Assembly: GCA_951213105.1 (NCBI GenBank) | Contig: OX578146.1 | Coordinates: 52,594,775 to 52,658,774 of the forward strand | Source of the DNA: Amaurobius ferox | Taxonomy: Eukaryota; Arthropoda; Arachnida; Araneae; Amaurobiidae | Reading direction: 5' to 3' | Length of the DNA: 64,000 bases | In this document: positions 46,281-57,840 of the stretch, piece by piece | How positions within the stretch are numbered: the stretch's first letter is position 1 | Layout of the letters: each line of letters opens with the position of its first letter | The notes under the pieces: generated by a model | Databases searched by the model: none | The model's input: only the letters and a program-made list of their open reading frames with translations | What the model was told of the DNA's origin: nothing | Translations under genes and position numbers: made by a program

Positions 46281-47349
46281 CGTGTAGGCGCAAGTATGGC
46301 TACGCTATGACCACAGTGTTTTCCTAAGATCTCCTTACTGAAATAGCTTTCTTACAGTAGATAGATGTGGAAAATGTACTCTTCGTTGCTCGGGATTTGA
46401 AGCGAGGATTAATTGATTACAATTTTTAAGAGAAATAGTCGCCCGCTGAGTGAAGAATGCGCGTATAACTTCTTTTTGTTCTTCGACCTTGACCATTCAA
46501 TCTACCCGAAGCTGCAAGGTATTTGTTTAGACACGAGCATGGTTTGCCACCCCTCCCACTAAGCTTGAGCAGTGGGAGGGGCGGCAAGCTTGAGCAGTGG
46601 GAGGGGCGACAACATTAATTAGTTCCTAAACACGCCTTAACCCGCTTCGGGGTCCGTAATACGCCTTGAATCTAGCGCTGGGCAAATCAAACTCTACGCT
46701 CTAATTAGAGCACTTTACGCCCTAGTAGACTTTTTGATGCGCTTTATACAAGATCTTTGATGCCTTTAAATGCGTCTTTTGACATCTGCACGTGCGTAAT
46801 ACGCCCTAAATAAGTTTCTTTAGTACGCCTTTAATACGCCTTTCGTCCTCTGCGGTGGAGTAAGTATAAGTTCATTTATACGCCTGAAATAAGTGCGAGG
46901 GCACATTCAAATAGAAGATGCTAAACTTGAATAAAATCAACAGAACGTTTTTTAAATGGAAATATTTATAATTCTAAAAACTCCCGGAGCGTCATCCCCA
47001 GTTCATTTACAGTAAAATTACCTTTAGCGTGCCAAAATTTTTGGACGTTATCTCAGTTGTCAAACGAATGTTTAACGCTGCAACACATTGTTGCAGATAT
47101 TGTGACATCACGTTCGCCTATCCCCCACACTGAGACAGAAAAAAAGAAAATACCTATTCAAGGAGGTTTTCCGGTGTCACATTAAAATTCAGGAATAGAG
47201 TGTCATACAATATTTATGCCAAATATTGGAATTGTGCGACACTTCGACTTTCAGATGTTACTATATACATATACCTTTTTTATAGGAAATATGCATTTTT
47301 TGGGGCAGAAAAGGGTTAACACCGTGCCACAGTTATAAGATGAAATGTG
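46281..47349. other. Region between head-to-head LINE B elements
   Basis: No gene. Contains the G/C-rich hairpin and duplication at 46550-46610, and an interval (about 46630-46890) with at least six occurrences of 'tacgcc' or 'acgccct/tt', often preceded by 'taa' or 'taat', a degenerate dispersed motif of unknown meaning. Confidence 0.45.
46550..46610. repeat. Hairpin plus 25-bp direct repeat
   Basis: CCCCTCCCACT (46550-46560) pairs perfectly with AGTGGGAGGGG (46571-46581) around a 10-nt loop. The unit AAGCTTGAGCAGTGGGAGGG... is repeated directly at 46561-46585 and 46586-46610, so the left arm can pair with either copy. Confidence 0.85.
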
Positions 47350-48258
47350 AATCATGTCTCTTGCATTTATGGTAGAATTACAAGGAAACGATAAACTCTG
47401 ACATCCTTCCTCGCAATGGCGTCGTCTTGAAAGGTTGATGTTTTCGTTGCTCCAAGTTATTTGTATATAGTTTTTGCTGTTTGAATAGATGTAAGTTGAA
47501 AGTACTTATAAAAGTTTCCTTATGTATGGAGGAAGTGAATTATACTTTTGCTTTGAATTAATAGTTAGTAATAATGTGTATATTTGAGTTTTAAAGTTAT
47601 CAACTGAGCGCAATGTTAAGTGTTTTTGATATATAATGTTAAAGCTACTGTCATGGCGGGTGTATTACGCAATAGTCAAGCTTTGAATTTGTTCCTTCAT
47701 GATTCCAGAGTGTTTTTAACTCGATTAATTATAGATTGGAAAAGACTTGTGAATACAATCGGTTTCGACGTAATTTGAGTTTATGTGGTTTCTGAGGGGC
47801 AGCCTTTTGAATTACCCCTTGTCTATACCCGTTGCTGAAAATATGAAGTTATTATTTCTGCCTTCGTGAGGATATTCTGTACCTATTTCCCAGGTTTAAT
47901 TTTTATACTGGCACGCGAACATTTTATATTTAATATGGAATTTTTCATGACGTCTTGTGCTTTTTCCCCTTTGACTGTTCCTGTGCTCCAGATTGCCTCT
48001 TGATTGTAACTTTTCATATCGCCGTCTGATTTGGATTTTTTGTTGATATTTTTATAAAGGTAAATCCTTTATATTTTGGGTTTCAGTGTTCTGTGATGAA
48101 AACTAATATGATTGGAAAATCTTAAATATTTAATAACTGATTCAGTACTATGACGTCATGTACTTCTTCTCCGGAACTATCTGGGTGAATTCGCTGGCTC
48201 AGTGTTTGTAATAGTATATCACTTTAGAGAAATTATTTATATTAACTTTGATGATTTA
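47350..48258 (+). mobile_element. Probable LINE B2 5' UTR
   Basis: T/G-rich, frame-poor sequence directly upstream of the plus-strand ORF1. The composition matches the T/G-rich tail of the same element. The left limit is approximate. Confidence 0.4.
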
Positions 48259-49882
48259 ATGCAGCTGATGCCCCCAGCGAATGCGAAATTTGTTTTTGAG
48301 GAGCCAGGGAAATTTTCTGTGGAGATGGATAGACCTAACTGGGTGCCGACAGAGGAAGTTGAAACAGTCATCGATGACTTGAAGCGTTTCTGTGTAGAAA
48401 AGAGGAAGTCTACTTTTTCTCTAACTCTGCAGACACTTTTGGTGAAGCAATTCTCTGGCCCACTTGTCAAAATTATTTCTCGTGCTGCTAGATCTGCTTC
48501 GAGATTGGAGGATAAGCTGAATGAAAGTTTGGACGAGGGTTCGGAGGTATGTAGGAAGAAGAATGAAAATATTGACCTACAAGAGGAATTAATTAAGAAA
48601 ATTGGTTTCGATCTCAATGAATCTAGGCCACAACTGGCGGAAAGTAGGAATTCTTCGCATCTGGATGCTTCGGTTGATATTGAGAGATTTAGACAAGAAA
48701 TGGCTGGAATTGTTATGGACAAGGACCAGTTATTGAAAGACACTAACTTTAGGCTGAAAGAGGCAGGTGAACTGGTGGATGAACTTAGGTCTGCCTATCA
48801 GGTCAGGGAGAGGTCAATGCATTGACAGAAGAACTCCAGAGAAAGGTGGTGTTGTTGAATGAGTCCAATGAGCTCATCTTAAGAAAAAAATTGTAAGGCT
48901 CAGTTCTGACGGAGAATCTGAACGAGATCTTGAGGTAGTTGACTGAGATCATCGGCTGACCGAGTTTCGAAAGGCCAACGATTTGTTGAGTAGAAGTATA
49001 TTAGGACAAGAAGAAAGAATGGCTGTGTTTTTGGAGGAGATCAAGAAGACCCTCTTGGGGTTCACCGAGGTTATTGGTGGTCGTACAGTAGTTCTGGATC
49101 CTCCGGCTCGGCTTAAGGACTCTGTGCCTGTTAATATACCTATTATTGTTAGACCAGTTGTGCCTTACTCGGCCGGTGCTACCAAGAAGTTAATAAATGA
49201 TTCTGATGTTTCTCCTAAATCCCTGGGTGTAGGTATAAAAAAATTTTTTGCTCTTCATGCTGGTAGAGTTGTGCTGGATGTAAAAGGTGAACAGGCGGCA
49301 ACTAAAATTGTGGATGGATTTGTTAATGATCCGGAGTTAAAATGGAAGATTATAGTGGACAGGCCAAACAAGAGACTGCCTAAAGTTATATTTTTTGACA
49401 TTCCTGGAGATGTAACTGTTGTACAGTTCTTGGATGAAATTGGAATTCCAAATCCTCCTTTGAAGGAACTGGTTCATTCTCTAGTTTTTAAATTTGCTAT
49501 TAAGGCTAAAGTTGGGAACCACTGGATATTTGAAGCTCATCCTTGGATCTCAAAGGTACTTATGACCCATAGGCGTGAATTCTTTAGTTGGTATAAAATT
49601 TGGTGCCGCGAATTCTATGCTGTTCTGCACTGTTCGAAGTGCGGACGATTCGGCCACACTACGGGGAAATGTTCTTCGCCCCATTTGTGTCTTCGTTGTG
49701 CTCGTCCATATCATGGACAAGACTGTAGAGAATCGTACAATTGTGTAAATTGTAAAATTTATAATGTAAAGTTCAAGGTTAACAGGGAACTTGAACACTC
49801 TTGTAGGGATACAAACTGTAAATATTTTATAACAGAGATTGAGAGATGCCGAAAGCATGTTGATTATGGTGACGGTCCATAA
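48259..49882 (+). pseudogene. LINE B2 ORF1 (gag-like, zinc knuckles), one break region
   Basis: Two long frames form one ORF1. The first (ATG at 48259, to 48825) has an N-terminal domain followed by a long coiled coil (EELIKKIGFDLNESRPQ ...). Coiled-coil coding continues in another frame just past 48820 (ALTEELQRKVVLLNE), then a stop, and coding resumes in the frame of 48983-49882. The latter has an RRM-like region (VVLDVKGEQAATKIVDGF), then zinc knuckles CSKCGRFGHTTGKC (from 49631) and CLRCARPYHGQDC, a CVNC pair, and the end HVDYGDGP. ORF1 proteins bind element RNA. It is far better preserved than LINE B1. Confidence 0.82.
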
Positions 49883-51450
49883 AAGTTGGTTTTTTAGATT
49901 CTATGTGATGTTTTATATTGTTTTGTATTGTATTTTGAATATTATGTGTAATCTTGTAAATAAATGTAATTATAGATTGTATATCATAATGACATGTTAG
50001 GTGACGCGATATGTGTATAGAATGATATAAATTTGAGTTAGCTTTGGTAATTTTGAATTTATTTGTATATTTGTAGAGTTGTTAGATAAATTTTGTTTTA
50101 GGTTCAGAGATCTGCATATTGTTGATTTAAGCTTTCTTAATTTTGTATTGGTTTTAAAGATTAATTCTGTCTAAAGTTAGGGTTATTTGAGAAGTGGTGT
50201 TAAACAGAAGTGTTATTGGAGGATTTATGGTTGAATCAATGTTTTTATAGTTGGGTAAATATTTGTCTTTTTACGTGGTGGAATTTAGGATAGCCGTTTA
50301 TTTGTAATTTGCATTGGTCTTGTCGTTGGCTGTGCTTTCAAATGGATTTATTAGGTGGTTGCTTTTGGATTTAAATTTTGCTTCTTAGCCATAGTTCGAT
50401 TGTTGTCATTGTTTTCTGTTTTGACTGATTGCAGTCATTTCCTTTGGATGCTTCTGAGCCCTGGACTCCTGTGCTGGCGGGGAACGAGAGCAGCGGGGAC
50501 AACCTTGTGTCCGAATGGTTGGCCTAGGAGGTCTATTTGTTTTTTAAGTCTTTAAGAATGGTTAAGATGTTTTTATCCTCTCTTTCTGTTCTTAGTTTTT
50601 GGTTTAAGGCTGTTAAGGATAAGTATGTTGGGTTGTTGTTATTAATCTTAAATTATGTCTGAGGGGCTTCTAAAATGTAATTATAGATTGACCTTATTTT
50701 GTTAAGAGCATTGATTATTTTAGTTGTTGGTACTATTGGTCATTAGCTTAGTTGTTGGATTTCCTTTGTCTTTGGAATTTATAGTGGTGGTATGCTTGAT
50801 GAATATGTGTTTTGGGGACGCCTCGTTGTCTTTAATTTAGTATTTTTAGGTGTAATTATATAGATATTTGTTTTATTGCTTATTGTTGAGTAGTGAACTA
50901 GGTTTGTTTTGGGTATTTTGACTTTATTTGTTTATTTGTAGAATTATTAGATAATATTTTATTTAGATTTAGTGGCTTAATATTATGTTAGTTTAAATAA
51001 CTATTATTGTGGTTATTGCTCTTGTGTCATTTATCTGATTAGATATGGAAGGAGGGCTTTTGAGATGGAATTAATTGCTTGGTTGTTATTCCAACTGTAT
51101 TATCTCGACGCCCTGCTACTTTTATTATTTAATTATTTTTGGTTAGAACTGGAAGGTCCATTCCTATTAGTTTTGGAGGGGCCAATTTTTATTGTATTTC
51201 AGTTCATGTACAGTGCGGGTTAGGGAAGTGTGAGGTGAATTTGTAAAAAGAGAATTCTGATGTATGAGTTTGATTTATATAAATTATTGGCCTTCTTTTT
51301 GTGTCGTCTAGAAATACAGTTTCAGTGGTCTGATGATATTGATATTTTATTTAGAATATGTTTTGAGTATGAGTTTAGAAATGATTAAGATGCTATATGT
51401 TCTATTATATTATTTACAATATGATGTTGTTGTTATTGTAGGCCCTTGTA
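49883..51450 (+). mobile_element. LINE B2 T/G-rich tail, no ORF2
   Basis: About 1.57 kb of T/G-rich, C-poor plus-strand sequence after ORF1 with no reverse transcriptase frame. The matching tail of LINE B1 is of similar length. A Gag-only element with a long strand-biased 3' region recalls HeT-A-type elements, although a 5' fragment of a longer LINE is equally possible. Confidence 0.55.
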
Positions 51451-51531
51451 ACAGCCCTGGCCCTTCACATAAAATGTGTTTAAAAAATGAAATGTGGGGT
51501 TTTTAAGCAGCTATAAGCCTGATTAGGCAAG

Positions 51532-51544
51532 CCCCCCCCCCCCC
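51532..51544. repeat. 13-C homopolymer
   Basis: Run of 13 C followed by GCGG. Possible assembly weak point; nothing else is seen around it. Confidence 0.9.
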
Positions 51545-51596
51545 GCGGCTTGGAACAACAGAAAAAAAATCTCTCGCATGTTTTCAGTTGCAGTGT

Positions 51597-51712
51597 CAAC
51601 TTCGACAATAAGAGCTTGCAATTTCGTCCAAGTAGCTCAACGGTAGAGCGTCGGCTGTCAAAATCCAAGATCCACTGTTTGATTCCCGGTTGAGGAGGCA
51701 AGGTTTTTTTAC
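51597..51712 (+). repeat. tRNA-like repeat 1
   Basis: Contains a tRNA-like A box (TAGCTCAACGGTAGAGCG) and B box (GTTTGATTCCCGG) at normal spacing, but stems in the anticodon region pair poorly, so it is a tRNA pseudogene or SINE head, not a tRNA gene. It is preceded by 'caataagagcttgcaatttc', shared with repeat 2. Confidence 0.6.
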
Positions 51713-51982
51713 AATGGCGCACGAACAAATAAACCCTGTAGTAGGTTAGTGCAAAGATGACAGAGGTCGGAAAGCGACCCTAGTACGACTATCACAGATT
51801 GTGTGGACTCTAGGATACTAAGCGCCGATTTAAAATCGAGAGGATAACGATCATGCAGAAATCTCACCTGGTGGATAAAAATAGCGTCAGGAGGATAATC
51901 TGGGTTAAAAAATAGCAGGAGGTGGCCAATCAGATTGTTAGTTACACGCCAATCTGGCATTAGAGAGTGGAGAATGCAGAAT

Positions 51983-52100
51983 CCACTTCAACAATAAAAG
52001 CTTGCAATTTCGTCCCAGTATAGCTCAAGGATAGAGCTTAGGTTGTGAAGTTCGAAGATCTAGGGTTCGATTCCCAGTTGGGGAAGCAAGGTTCTTTACA
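51983..52100 (+). repeat. tRNA-like repeat 2
   Basis: Second copy about 390 bp downstream: 'caataaaagcttgcaatttc' precedes TAGCTCAAGGATAGAGC and GGTTCGATTCCCAG, then 'gcaaggttctttaca', which matches the tail of repeat 1. The shared flanks on both sides show that a unit larger than the tRNA-like part was duplicated. Confidence 0.6.
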
Positions 52101-52997
52101 CAGTCATAAAAACATTTGAAACAAAACTACGTCCACTTAATACACCCATGAAAGAAGGAATATAACACCATTTTGTAATATGCCGTTCTTTAGGAATTTC
52201 CGCAGATCTATGAATGTCGCAAAGTGATTTGTGAAAACTATCCAAGCCTCCTCCAAAATGAAATTTTCAAAAAGGTTTGTAAATTTACACGAAAAAAAAT
52301 TATGGCCTGCATCATTATTTTTTAACCCTTTTGATATGGACATTGGTAATGTTCCGCTTTAATAAGTTATGGAAGTTCAAAATAAATATACTTTGAAAAT
52401 GAGATAGAAAATCTCACCCAGTTCTATATATGGCTGCCAACCAAATGTCCTGCATTTAAAGATTTGCAGAAAAATACATAACTGCATTTGGCAGTACTTA
52501 CGTACGCGAATAGTAGCATACAAATTCGCCCTTCACAAATGAAATGAGATGCAGGAAAATTAGCGAAGGCTGTGCAGCTACATAAAACTATAATTTATTT
52601 AAAGAAATTAAATATTTATGTTGTTTTATACTAGCAGACGCCGGGCTTTAAATGGACTGGCATGTATGAAGTATGCGAGCTGTGAAAGATTCAAATTAAA
52701 ACTTAATTTAACAAATAAATTGATTAGCTATCTCTATATACTGAATTATTTATCGTTCAAGATTCTCGTGAACAAATGTGATACAGGAGAACTTGGACAG
52801 CGTATTTAAGCACAAATAACACAATGCAGCATACGGCTGTTTCGAGGATACGCTGAATCCCCTTCGTTTGTGTAAGAGAACCAACAAATTCGAAGTCAAA
52901 AAGACAAAATAGATGCAAATAGACGAAACAGATGGCTTTATATACACAAGACATGTATTAAGATTTTATCTGAGAAACCGATCAGAAAAAAGGACAA
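52101..52997. other. Unrecognised non-coding region
   Basis: Short frames on both strands (60-70 codons) without motifs. No repeat signature recognised. Confidence 0.4.
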
Positions 52998-54300
52998 ACA
53001 ATAAAGATCAATCATGCATAAAGCATTGATTGTGAAACACTTTCCAACTTCAATACAATTTTATTTAAGTGTCTCTAAAATGCGATACATTCCTAGGTAA
53101 CATTTTTAAAATTAACACAATACTACATTAATGTGTTACATTTGAAAACTTAAAACTTCATCGAACAAAATGAACTTCATTCAAATGACGGCATTAAAAT
53201 ATAAATTGCCTGGCTTAAACATCTCTAAAATACGATACATTCCTCGGTAATATTTTTAAAATTATCACAATACTACAATAATTTATTATGTTTGAAAACT
53301 ACATTGAAAACTAATGAACTTTTTCAAATGACGTCATCGAAATATAAATCGGCTGGCTCTTAACATAAAAGCAGCATTTCATTCATGAACATTTTTCCAT
53401 TCATTTCATTCATCACAATAATAAAATATTTAATTTTATTTAAAACTTAAAATCATGGAGATACAAGTAATTTAACTCTATGCTCAAAACTTCATAAAAA
53501 AATCGTTTGCTTCTCTGTAAAATCAATGAGTCTTTCATTCATATCAGCTATATTGCAGATTACATCGGCTAAATACTTTTGCGTTAAAGAAATGCAGCAA
53601 TTCTTATACAACTCATTCTACATCTTTTGGTATTTACATCCTCCATAAGTGAAAAGTAGGCTTCGTTGTAGAAATAATCAAAGTTGGATGATCATTTAAA
53701 CTCAACTATATTGTAATTGCCTTGTTCCAGGATGTAGATGCACAGAATTTAAGCAAAAATAAAGCGGTTTTAGGACGGATACAACACTAAATATGAATTA
53801 AAAAAACTTTAAAAATCACGATTTTGACACAAGATGGATGACATATTTTATTTTGAAGTGAGTTACGTGATCTCTTCATATAATGATCACGTGATCTCTT
53901 CATATAAAGATTGTAATTATTATTTTAATTTTAATTTAAAAAACTACTGAATATATTTTGCAGAATTTTTTTTTTATATATTTTATGGCATAATTTGAAT
54001 GCATGCTTAAACTTTCGAAGCAATTTGTGAATTTTAAATCCGCTTAAAAAAATGTTTGAAAAATTAGGTCCCATAGGATTCCATGTATTTCATTTTTTCA
54101 ACCCGGGTTCAATCCAAAACTAATTGGGTGATATCATTCATTTATATTCCCATAAGTCCCACATACCGTCTGGAAAACATACTACAATTTCATTTTGACA
54201 AAGTAATTTTTACGGCAATTAGCGTGCTAACGGACAGACAGACAGACAGATAGAATGAACAAAGTCATAAACAATTTTCAACTATGTTGTAAAGTGTTAA
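52998..54300 (+). mobile_element. HINE, complete copy
   Basis: Begins AACAATAAAGATCAATCATG and ends AAGTGTTAA after the palindrome. It has all conserved blocks, a short GACA tract (about 54232-54250) and a local duplication 'gatctcttcatata' (about 53867-53910). It abuts a Penelope-like remnant on the right. Confidence 0.75.
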
Positions 54301-54990
54301 ACACGGTTAAGCCAATCACAAATGAGAAGTAACGCACAAAATTGGTGTGCACAGAAAAAATGGGAATATCCCTACAAGTTAAGTCCGAAGAAGAATAAAT
54401 GAAATCCAGCAAAATAGAAAATAGGTTAATACGACGCATAAAAGCCCCAAAGGAATAGAACGAAATAAGTAGAAAACTTTGTAGGGCACTCCGCCAAACC
54501 GTGGACAAAAATGGAGTACTGGACAAGTCCTTAACTAAGTTATTAGAATTTTTTTGGATATGGAATGTTTCAAAGGTCAAGATTATAGATCGACGTGCAT
54601 TTTTGTATGATCCTTGCCGTAGAAAACTCAAAACGGTGGTCAAAATGAAAGCAATGTTGAGAAATTTAAGATTTTTAAAATTCCTGTTTTTTGACATAGT
54701 TTTCATTTTCCTTCATACGAAATTTTAAAACACGTTTACTTTGGCCAATATATAAGAAAGACCACACAGGCAATAAATACTGCAAATACTCCCAACTATT
54801 TAATATTTCAAAAGGATCCTTAACATTAGAAAATCTGAGTTTATCAGAAGGCTTAAACGTAATATCGAATTTAATTTTTTTAAGGATTTCAGCAACCTGC
54901 TGGCTGATTTTACCTGATACAGTCCATTCCAGAGGATATACATATTTTTTGAAGCACAGCAACCTTCGGTTTCCAGCCTGATCTCTATTT
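54301..54990 (-). pseudogene. Penelope-like element C-terminus with GIY-YIG domain (decayed)
   Basis: Minus-strand coding (about 54962-54675, continuing 54706-54530 in another frame) shows the C-terminal module of Penelope-like retroelements: a connector FDITFKPSDKLRFSNVKDP, the GIY-YIG-type core FLYIGQSKRVLKFRMKENENYV, and in the next frame an H-containing stretch QHCFHFDHRFEF as in the GIY-YIG nuclease. The frame is shifted near 54680 and then peppered with stops. The reverse transcriptase part is absent. This is the only Penelope-type trace seen. Confidence 0.65.
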
Positions 54991-55220
54991 AAAATATTTG
55001 GTTATTCTAAAAACTATTTAAATTACAGCTTTTTGAAAAGGTTGTAAATTGTCTTCAAACCCGAGTAAACGTCCGCTGTGTAGCCAGTAATGCGTACAGT
55101 TCACGGCTAACAATATATAACCAGTTTTCAAAAATCGGAAAAGCCAAAACACAAAGCAGTGCTGATAGTCCTGATGCACAACAGCAAAAAGCAATGCCTT
55201 TTACTGGATTTTTTACTTTC

Positions 55221-56035
55221 CCTGCAATACATGGTAATGTATAGGGAAAGTATTGGAATCATACCGAAAATCACAACTCGAGTTTTCGACGGATCTACAC
55301 GTTTCGAGACCTCTAGAATACGAAAAAACCATTTTTAGCGTGACGTCTGTGTGTGTGTCTGTGTGTCTGTCTGTCTGTGTGTCTGTCTGTGTGTCTGTCT
55401 GTCTGTGTGTCTGTCTGTGTGTCTGTCTGTCTGTGCAGATTTTGTATCCACTGTAACTAAAAAACTAATGGACCGAATGTCACAAAATTTGGTAGGTATG
55501 TCACTTGTAGGCGAGTCTGGTGCTGATTAGTTTTGAGTAAGATTCGGGATAAAAGAACCCGCCTATTTTTGCGAAATGGCCCGCAAAAGCTTGTATCCAA
55601 TCTAACTGCAAAACTAATAGACCGAATTTCACAAAATTCGGTAGATGAGTCATTTCTGGGTTATTCTGGTGCTGATTAGATTTTGGTACGATTCGGAAAA
55701 AAATAACCTGCCTTTTTTTGCAAAATGGCCCGCAAAAATCGTCAAAATCTAAACTAAAGAACTAGGTATACTCAAATATATACATTAAATGCCCGTTTAA
55801 TATGTAATTTTTAACGATGAAAAGAATAAGACCAACCCCATTACACTAGGACTAGCCGTTCTCGAGATATTTCAGTTTTTAGTATTTTCTCTACGCCATC
55901 TTTGAAAATAAGTCCGGTTACCGAATGAGAACGAAAATTGAATTAAAAGTGAAATAAAGTTAATTAAAATAAAGGGAACGTTAGTATAAGTCTGCAGGGA
56001 AAGTCATGTGCTGCTCACATCAGATTTTTTTCCTT
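55221..56035 (+). repeat. Interspersed repeat R2, full copy
   Basis: Begins with a terminal hairpin (arms CTTTCCCT and AGGGAAAG within 55221-55255), then 'aactcgagttttcgacggat', a TGTG/TGTC microsatellite (55346-55435), blocks shared with 19836-20690, and a 3' end 'catgtgctgctcacatcaga'. It also shares both ends with the R3 copies at 60.8-64 kb. Hairpin plus microsatellite recalls HINE architecture, but the sequences are unrelated. Confidence 0.7.
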
Positions 56036-56438
56036 GCCAGAGCGATTGATATAGTGTTTTTCAAGCATTTTTGTTCGCAAATTCAATTTGATGGCGGAAC
56101 CCCGAAATGAGAAAAAGTTCATTGTAGTTCAAATTATGTATTCAAAATGTTGCGTGTTTTGTTTTAATTTTTAGGAAAATTAGCACAAAACTATATCATC
56201 GACTATTATTAACTCGAAACTATCATGAAATTCCTGGAACTCGGTTGCAGAACCTCGGGATTCGATGGAGCACCCTTTGATAAACGCTAGATTATTGTAG
56301 TAGAACAATAAAATAAATTAGAGGCGCACGTACATACTAAAGAAAATGGTTAATTCTTATTCAGATATGTTCATAACATGTATATCCTTATCCGAGAGTC
56401 AAATTTTCGAATCCCTCACAATACTTTGTCTTATCATA
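56036..56438. other. Unrecognised non-coding spacer
   Basis: About 400 bp between R2 and the long-TIR element. No frame, no recognised repeat. Confidence 0.4.
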
Positions 56439-56440
56439 TA

Positions 56441-57838
56441 CAGGGTCTCCCAAAAATATTGAAACGCGCTTTAATTCTTTACCTGTTGGAGATAAGTGGG
56501 AAATGTAAATTGCAAAAATGTTGAAAGTAAGGTAGGAAATAAAACTACGTTAATGAAATAGTCCTCCCATTAATTTTCAAAGAGTTACATTTTTTAAATT
56601 TTTGTACGACTCCCATAGACAAATTTGGTCAATTAGAAAATTTTCATTTTTAATGCAACAAGATCATTGAAAAAACCCGCATATCTGTATCTGTAAAATT
56701 GAGCGAGTTATATTTAATTAAAAATTGAACATTGTGAATGGGGACCCTAAATCAAATTAGAAATGTAAATTTATGACATATCACAAAAAAGATAAAACTG
56801 GATGATAATACATAGGATACCCAACCGCGTAGTGAGTACCACTACTTTATATGATCTCTGCTGTGTAATGCTTTATTTAGATGCATTTCTGATAAAACAT
56901 TTTGACACATATTAGCATATTTTTTATCTAAACAATTTGCATCGTCAATTTGTTTATGATCCCTATTTTCACTGATGAAACAGTTTTTCACATGGTACGA
57001 AAAAGTGACATAAGCCATATTTCTTCCTTTATCATAATTCAGTTGATTTTAACGATACAGATATACGGGTTTTTTAACACTTTACAACAAAGTTGAAAAG
57101 TGTTTATGACTTTCGAAGTTTTAAGCGTAGAGTTTAATTACTTGTAGCTCCATGGTCTTAATTTTTAAATAAAATAAATTATAGTATTGGGATGAATGAA
57201 ATGAATGGGAAATTGTTTATGAATGAAATGCTGCTTTTATAGAGAGAACCAGGCGTGTTATTTTTCTATGGCGTCATTTGAAGGAATTTCAGTTGTTTTC
57301 GATGAAGTTTTCAAATATAATAAATTATCGTAGTATTATGATAATTCTAAAATTATTACCAAGGAATGTATCGCATTTTAGAGATGTTTAAACCAGGCAA
57401 TTTATATTTCAATGCCGTCATTTGAATAAAGCTCATGTTTTTCGATGAATGTTTAAGTTTTCAAATATAATAAATTAATGTGGTATTGTGATAAGTTTTA
57501 AAATATTACCGAGGAATGTATTGCATTTTAGAGATGTTTAAATAAAAGTGCATTGAAGTTGGAAAGTGTTTCATAATCAGTGCTTTAAGCATGATTGATC
57601 TTCCTTGTTTAATGATCTTGTTGAATTAATAATAAAAAATTTCTGATTGAAGAAATTTGTCTAAGGGGGTCGTAAAAAAATTTAAAAAGTGCAGCTTTAT
57701 GAAAATGAATGGGAGGACTATTTCATTAATGTTGTCTTATTTCCTTCCTTACTTTCAACATTTTTGCAATTTACATTGTCCACTTATCTCCAACAGGTAA
57801 AGAATTAATGCGCTTTTTAATCTTTTTGGGACACCCTG
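56441..57838. mobile_element. Long-TIR DNA element flanked by TA
   Basis: The left end CAGGGTCTCCCAAAAATATT and the right end (read inward) CAGGGTGTCCCAAAAAGATT are terminal inverted repeats. Each end is flanked by TA (56439-56440 and 57839-57840), the target used by Tc1/mariner and related elements. Inverted homology extends about 270 bp inward on each side, interrupted on the right by a nested HINE. No transposase is encoded, so it is a non-autonomous foldback-like MITE of about 0.86 kb plus the HINE. Confidence 0.85.
57074..57609 (-). mobile_element. HINE, internally deleted, nested in the long-TIR element
   Basis: Both ends are canonical (TTAACACTTTACAAC at 57074 and CTTGTT at 57604-57609), but the microsatellite and central blocks are missing: 'gtgtttatgacttt' jumps directly to 'cgaagttttaagc'. 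The host TIR sequence 'gggtttttt' / 'aatgatcttg' is contiguous in the opposite arm, so the insertion limits are well defined. Confidence 0.8.
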
Positions 57839-57840
57839 TA

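Noticed and set aside
51620..51700. tRNA gene
   Set aside because: A and B boxes are present but the anticodon stem pairs poorly and the unit is duplicated with flanks; better explained as a repeat.
55253..55456. 67-codon frame rich in Cys/Val/Ser
   Set aside because: Translation of the TGTG/TGTC microsatellite inside R2.
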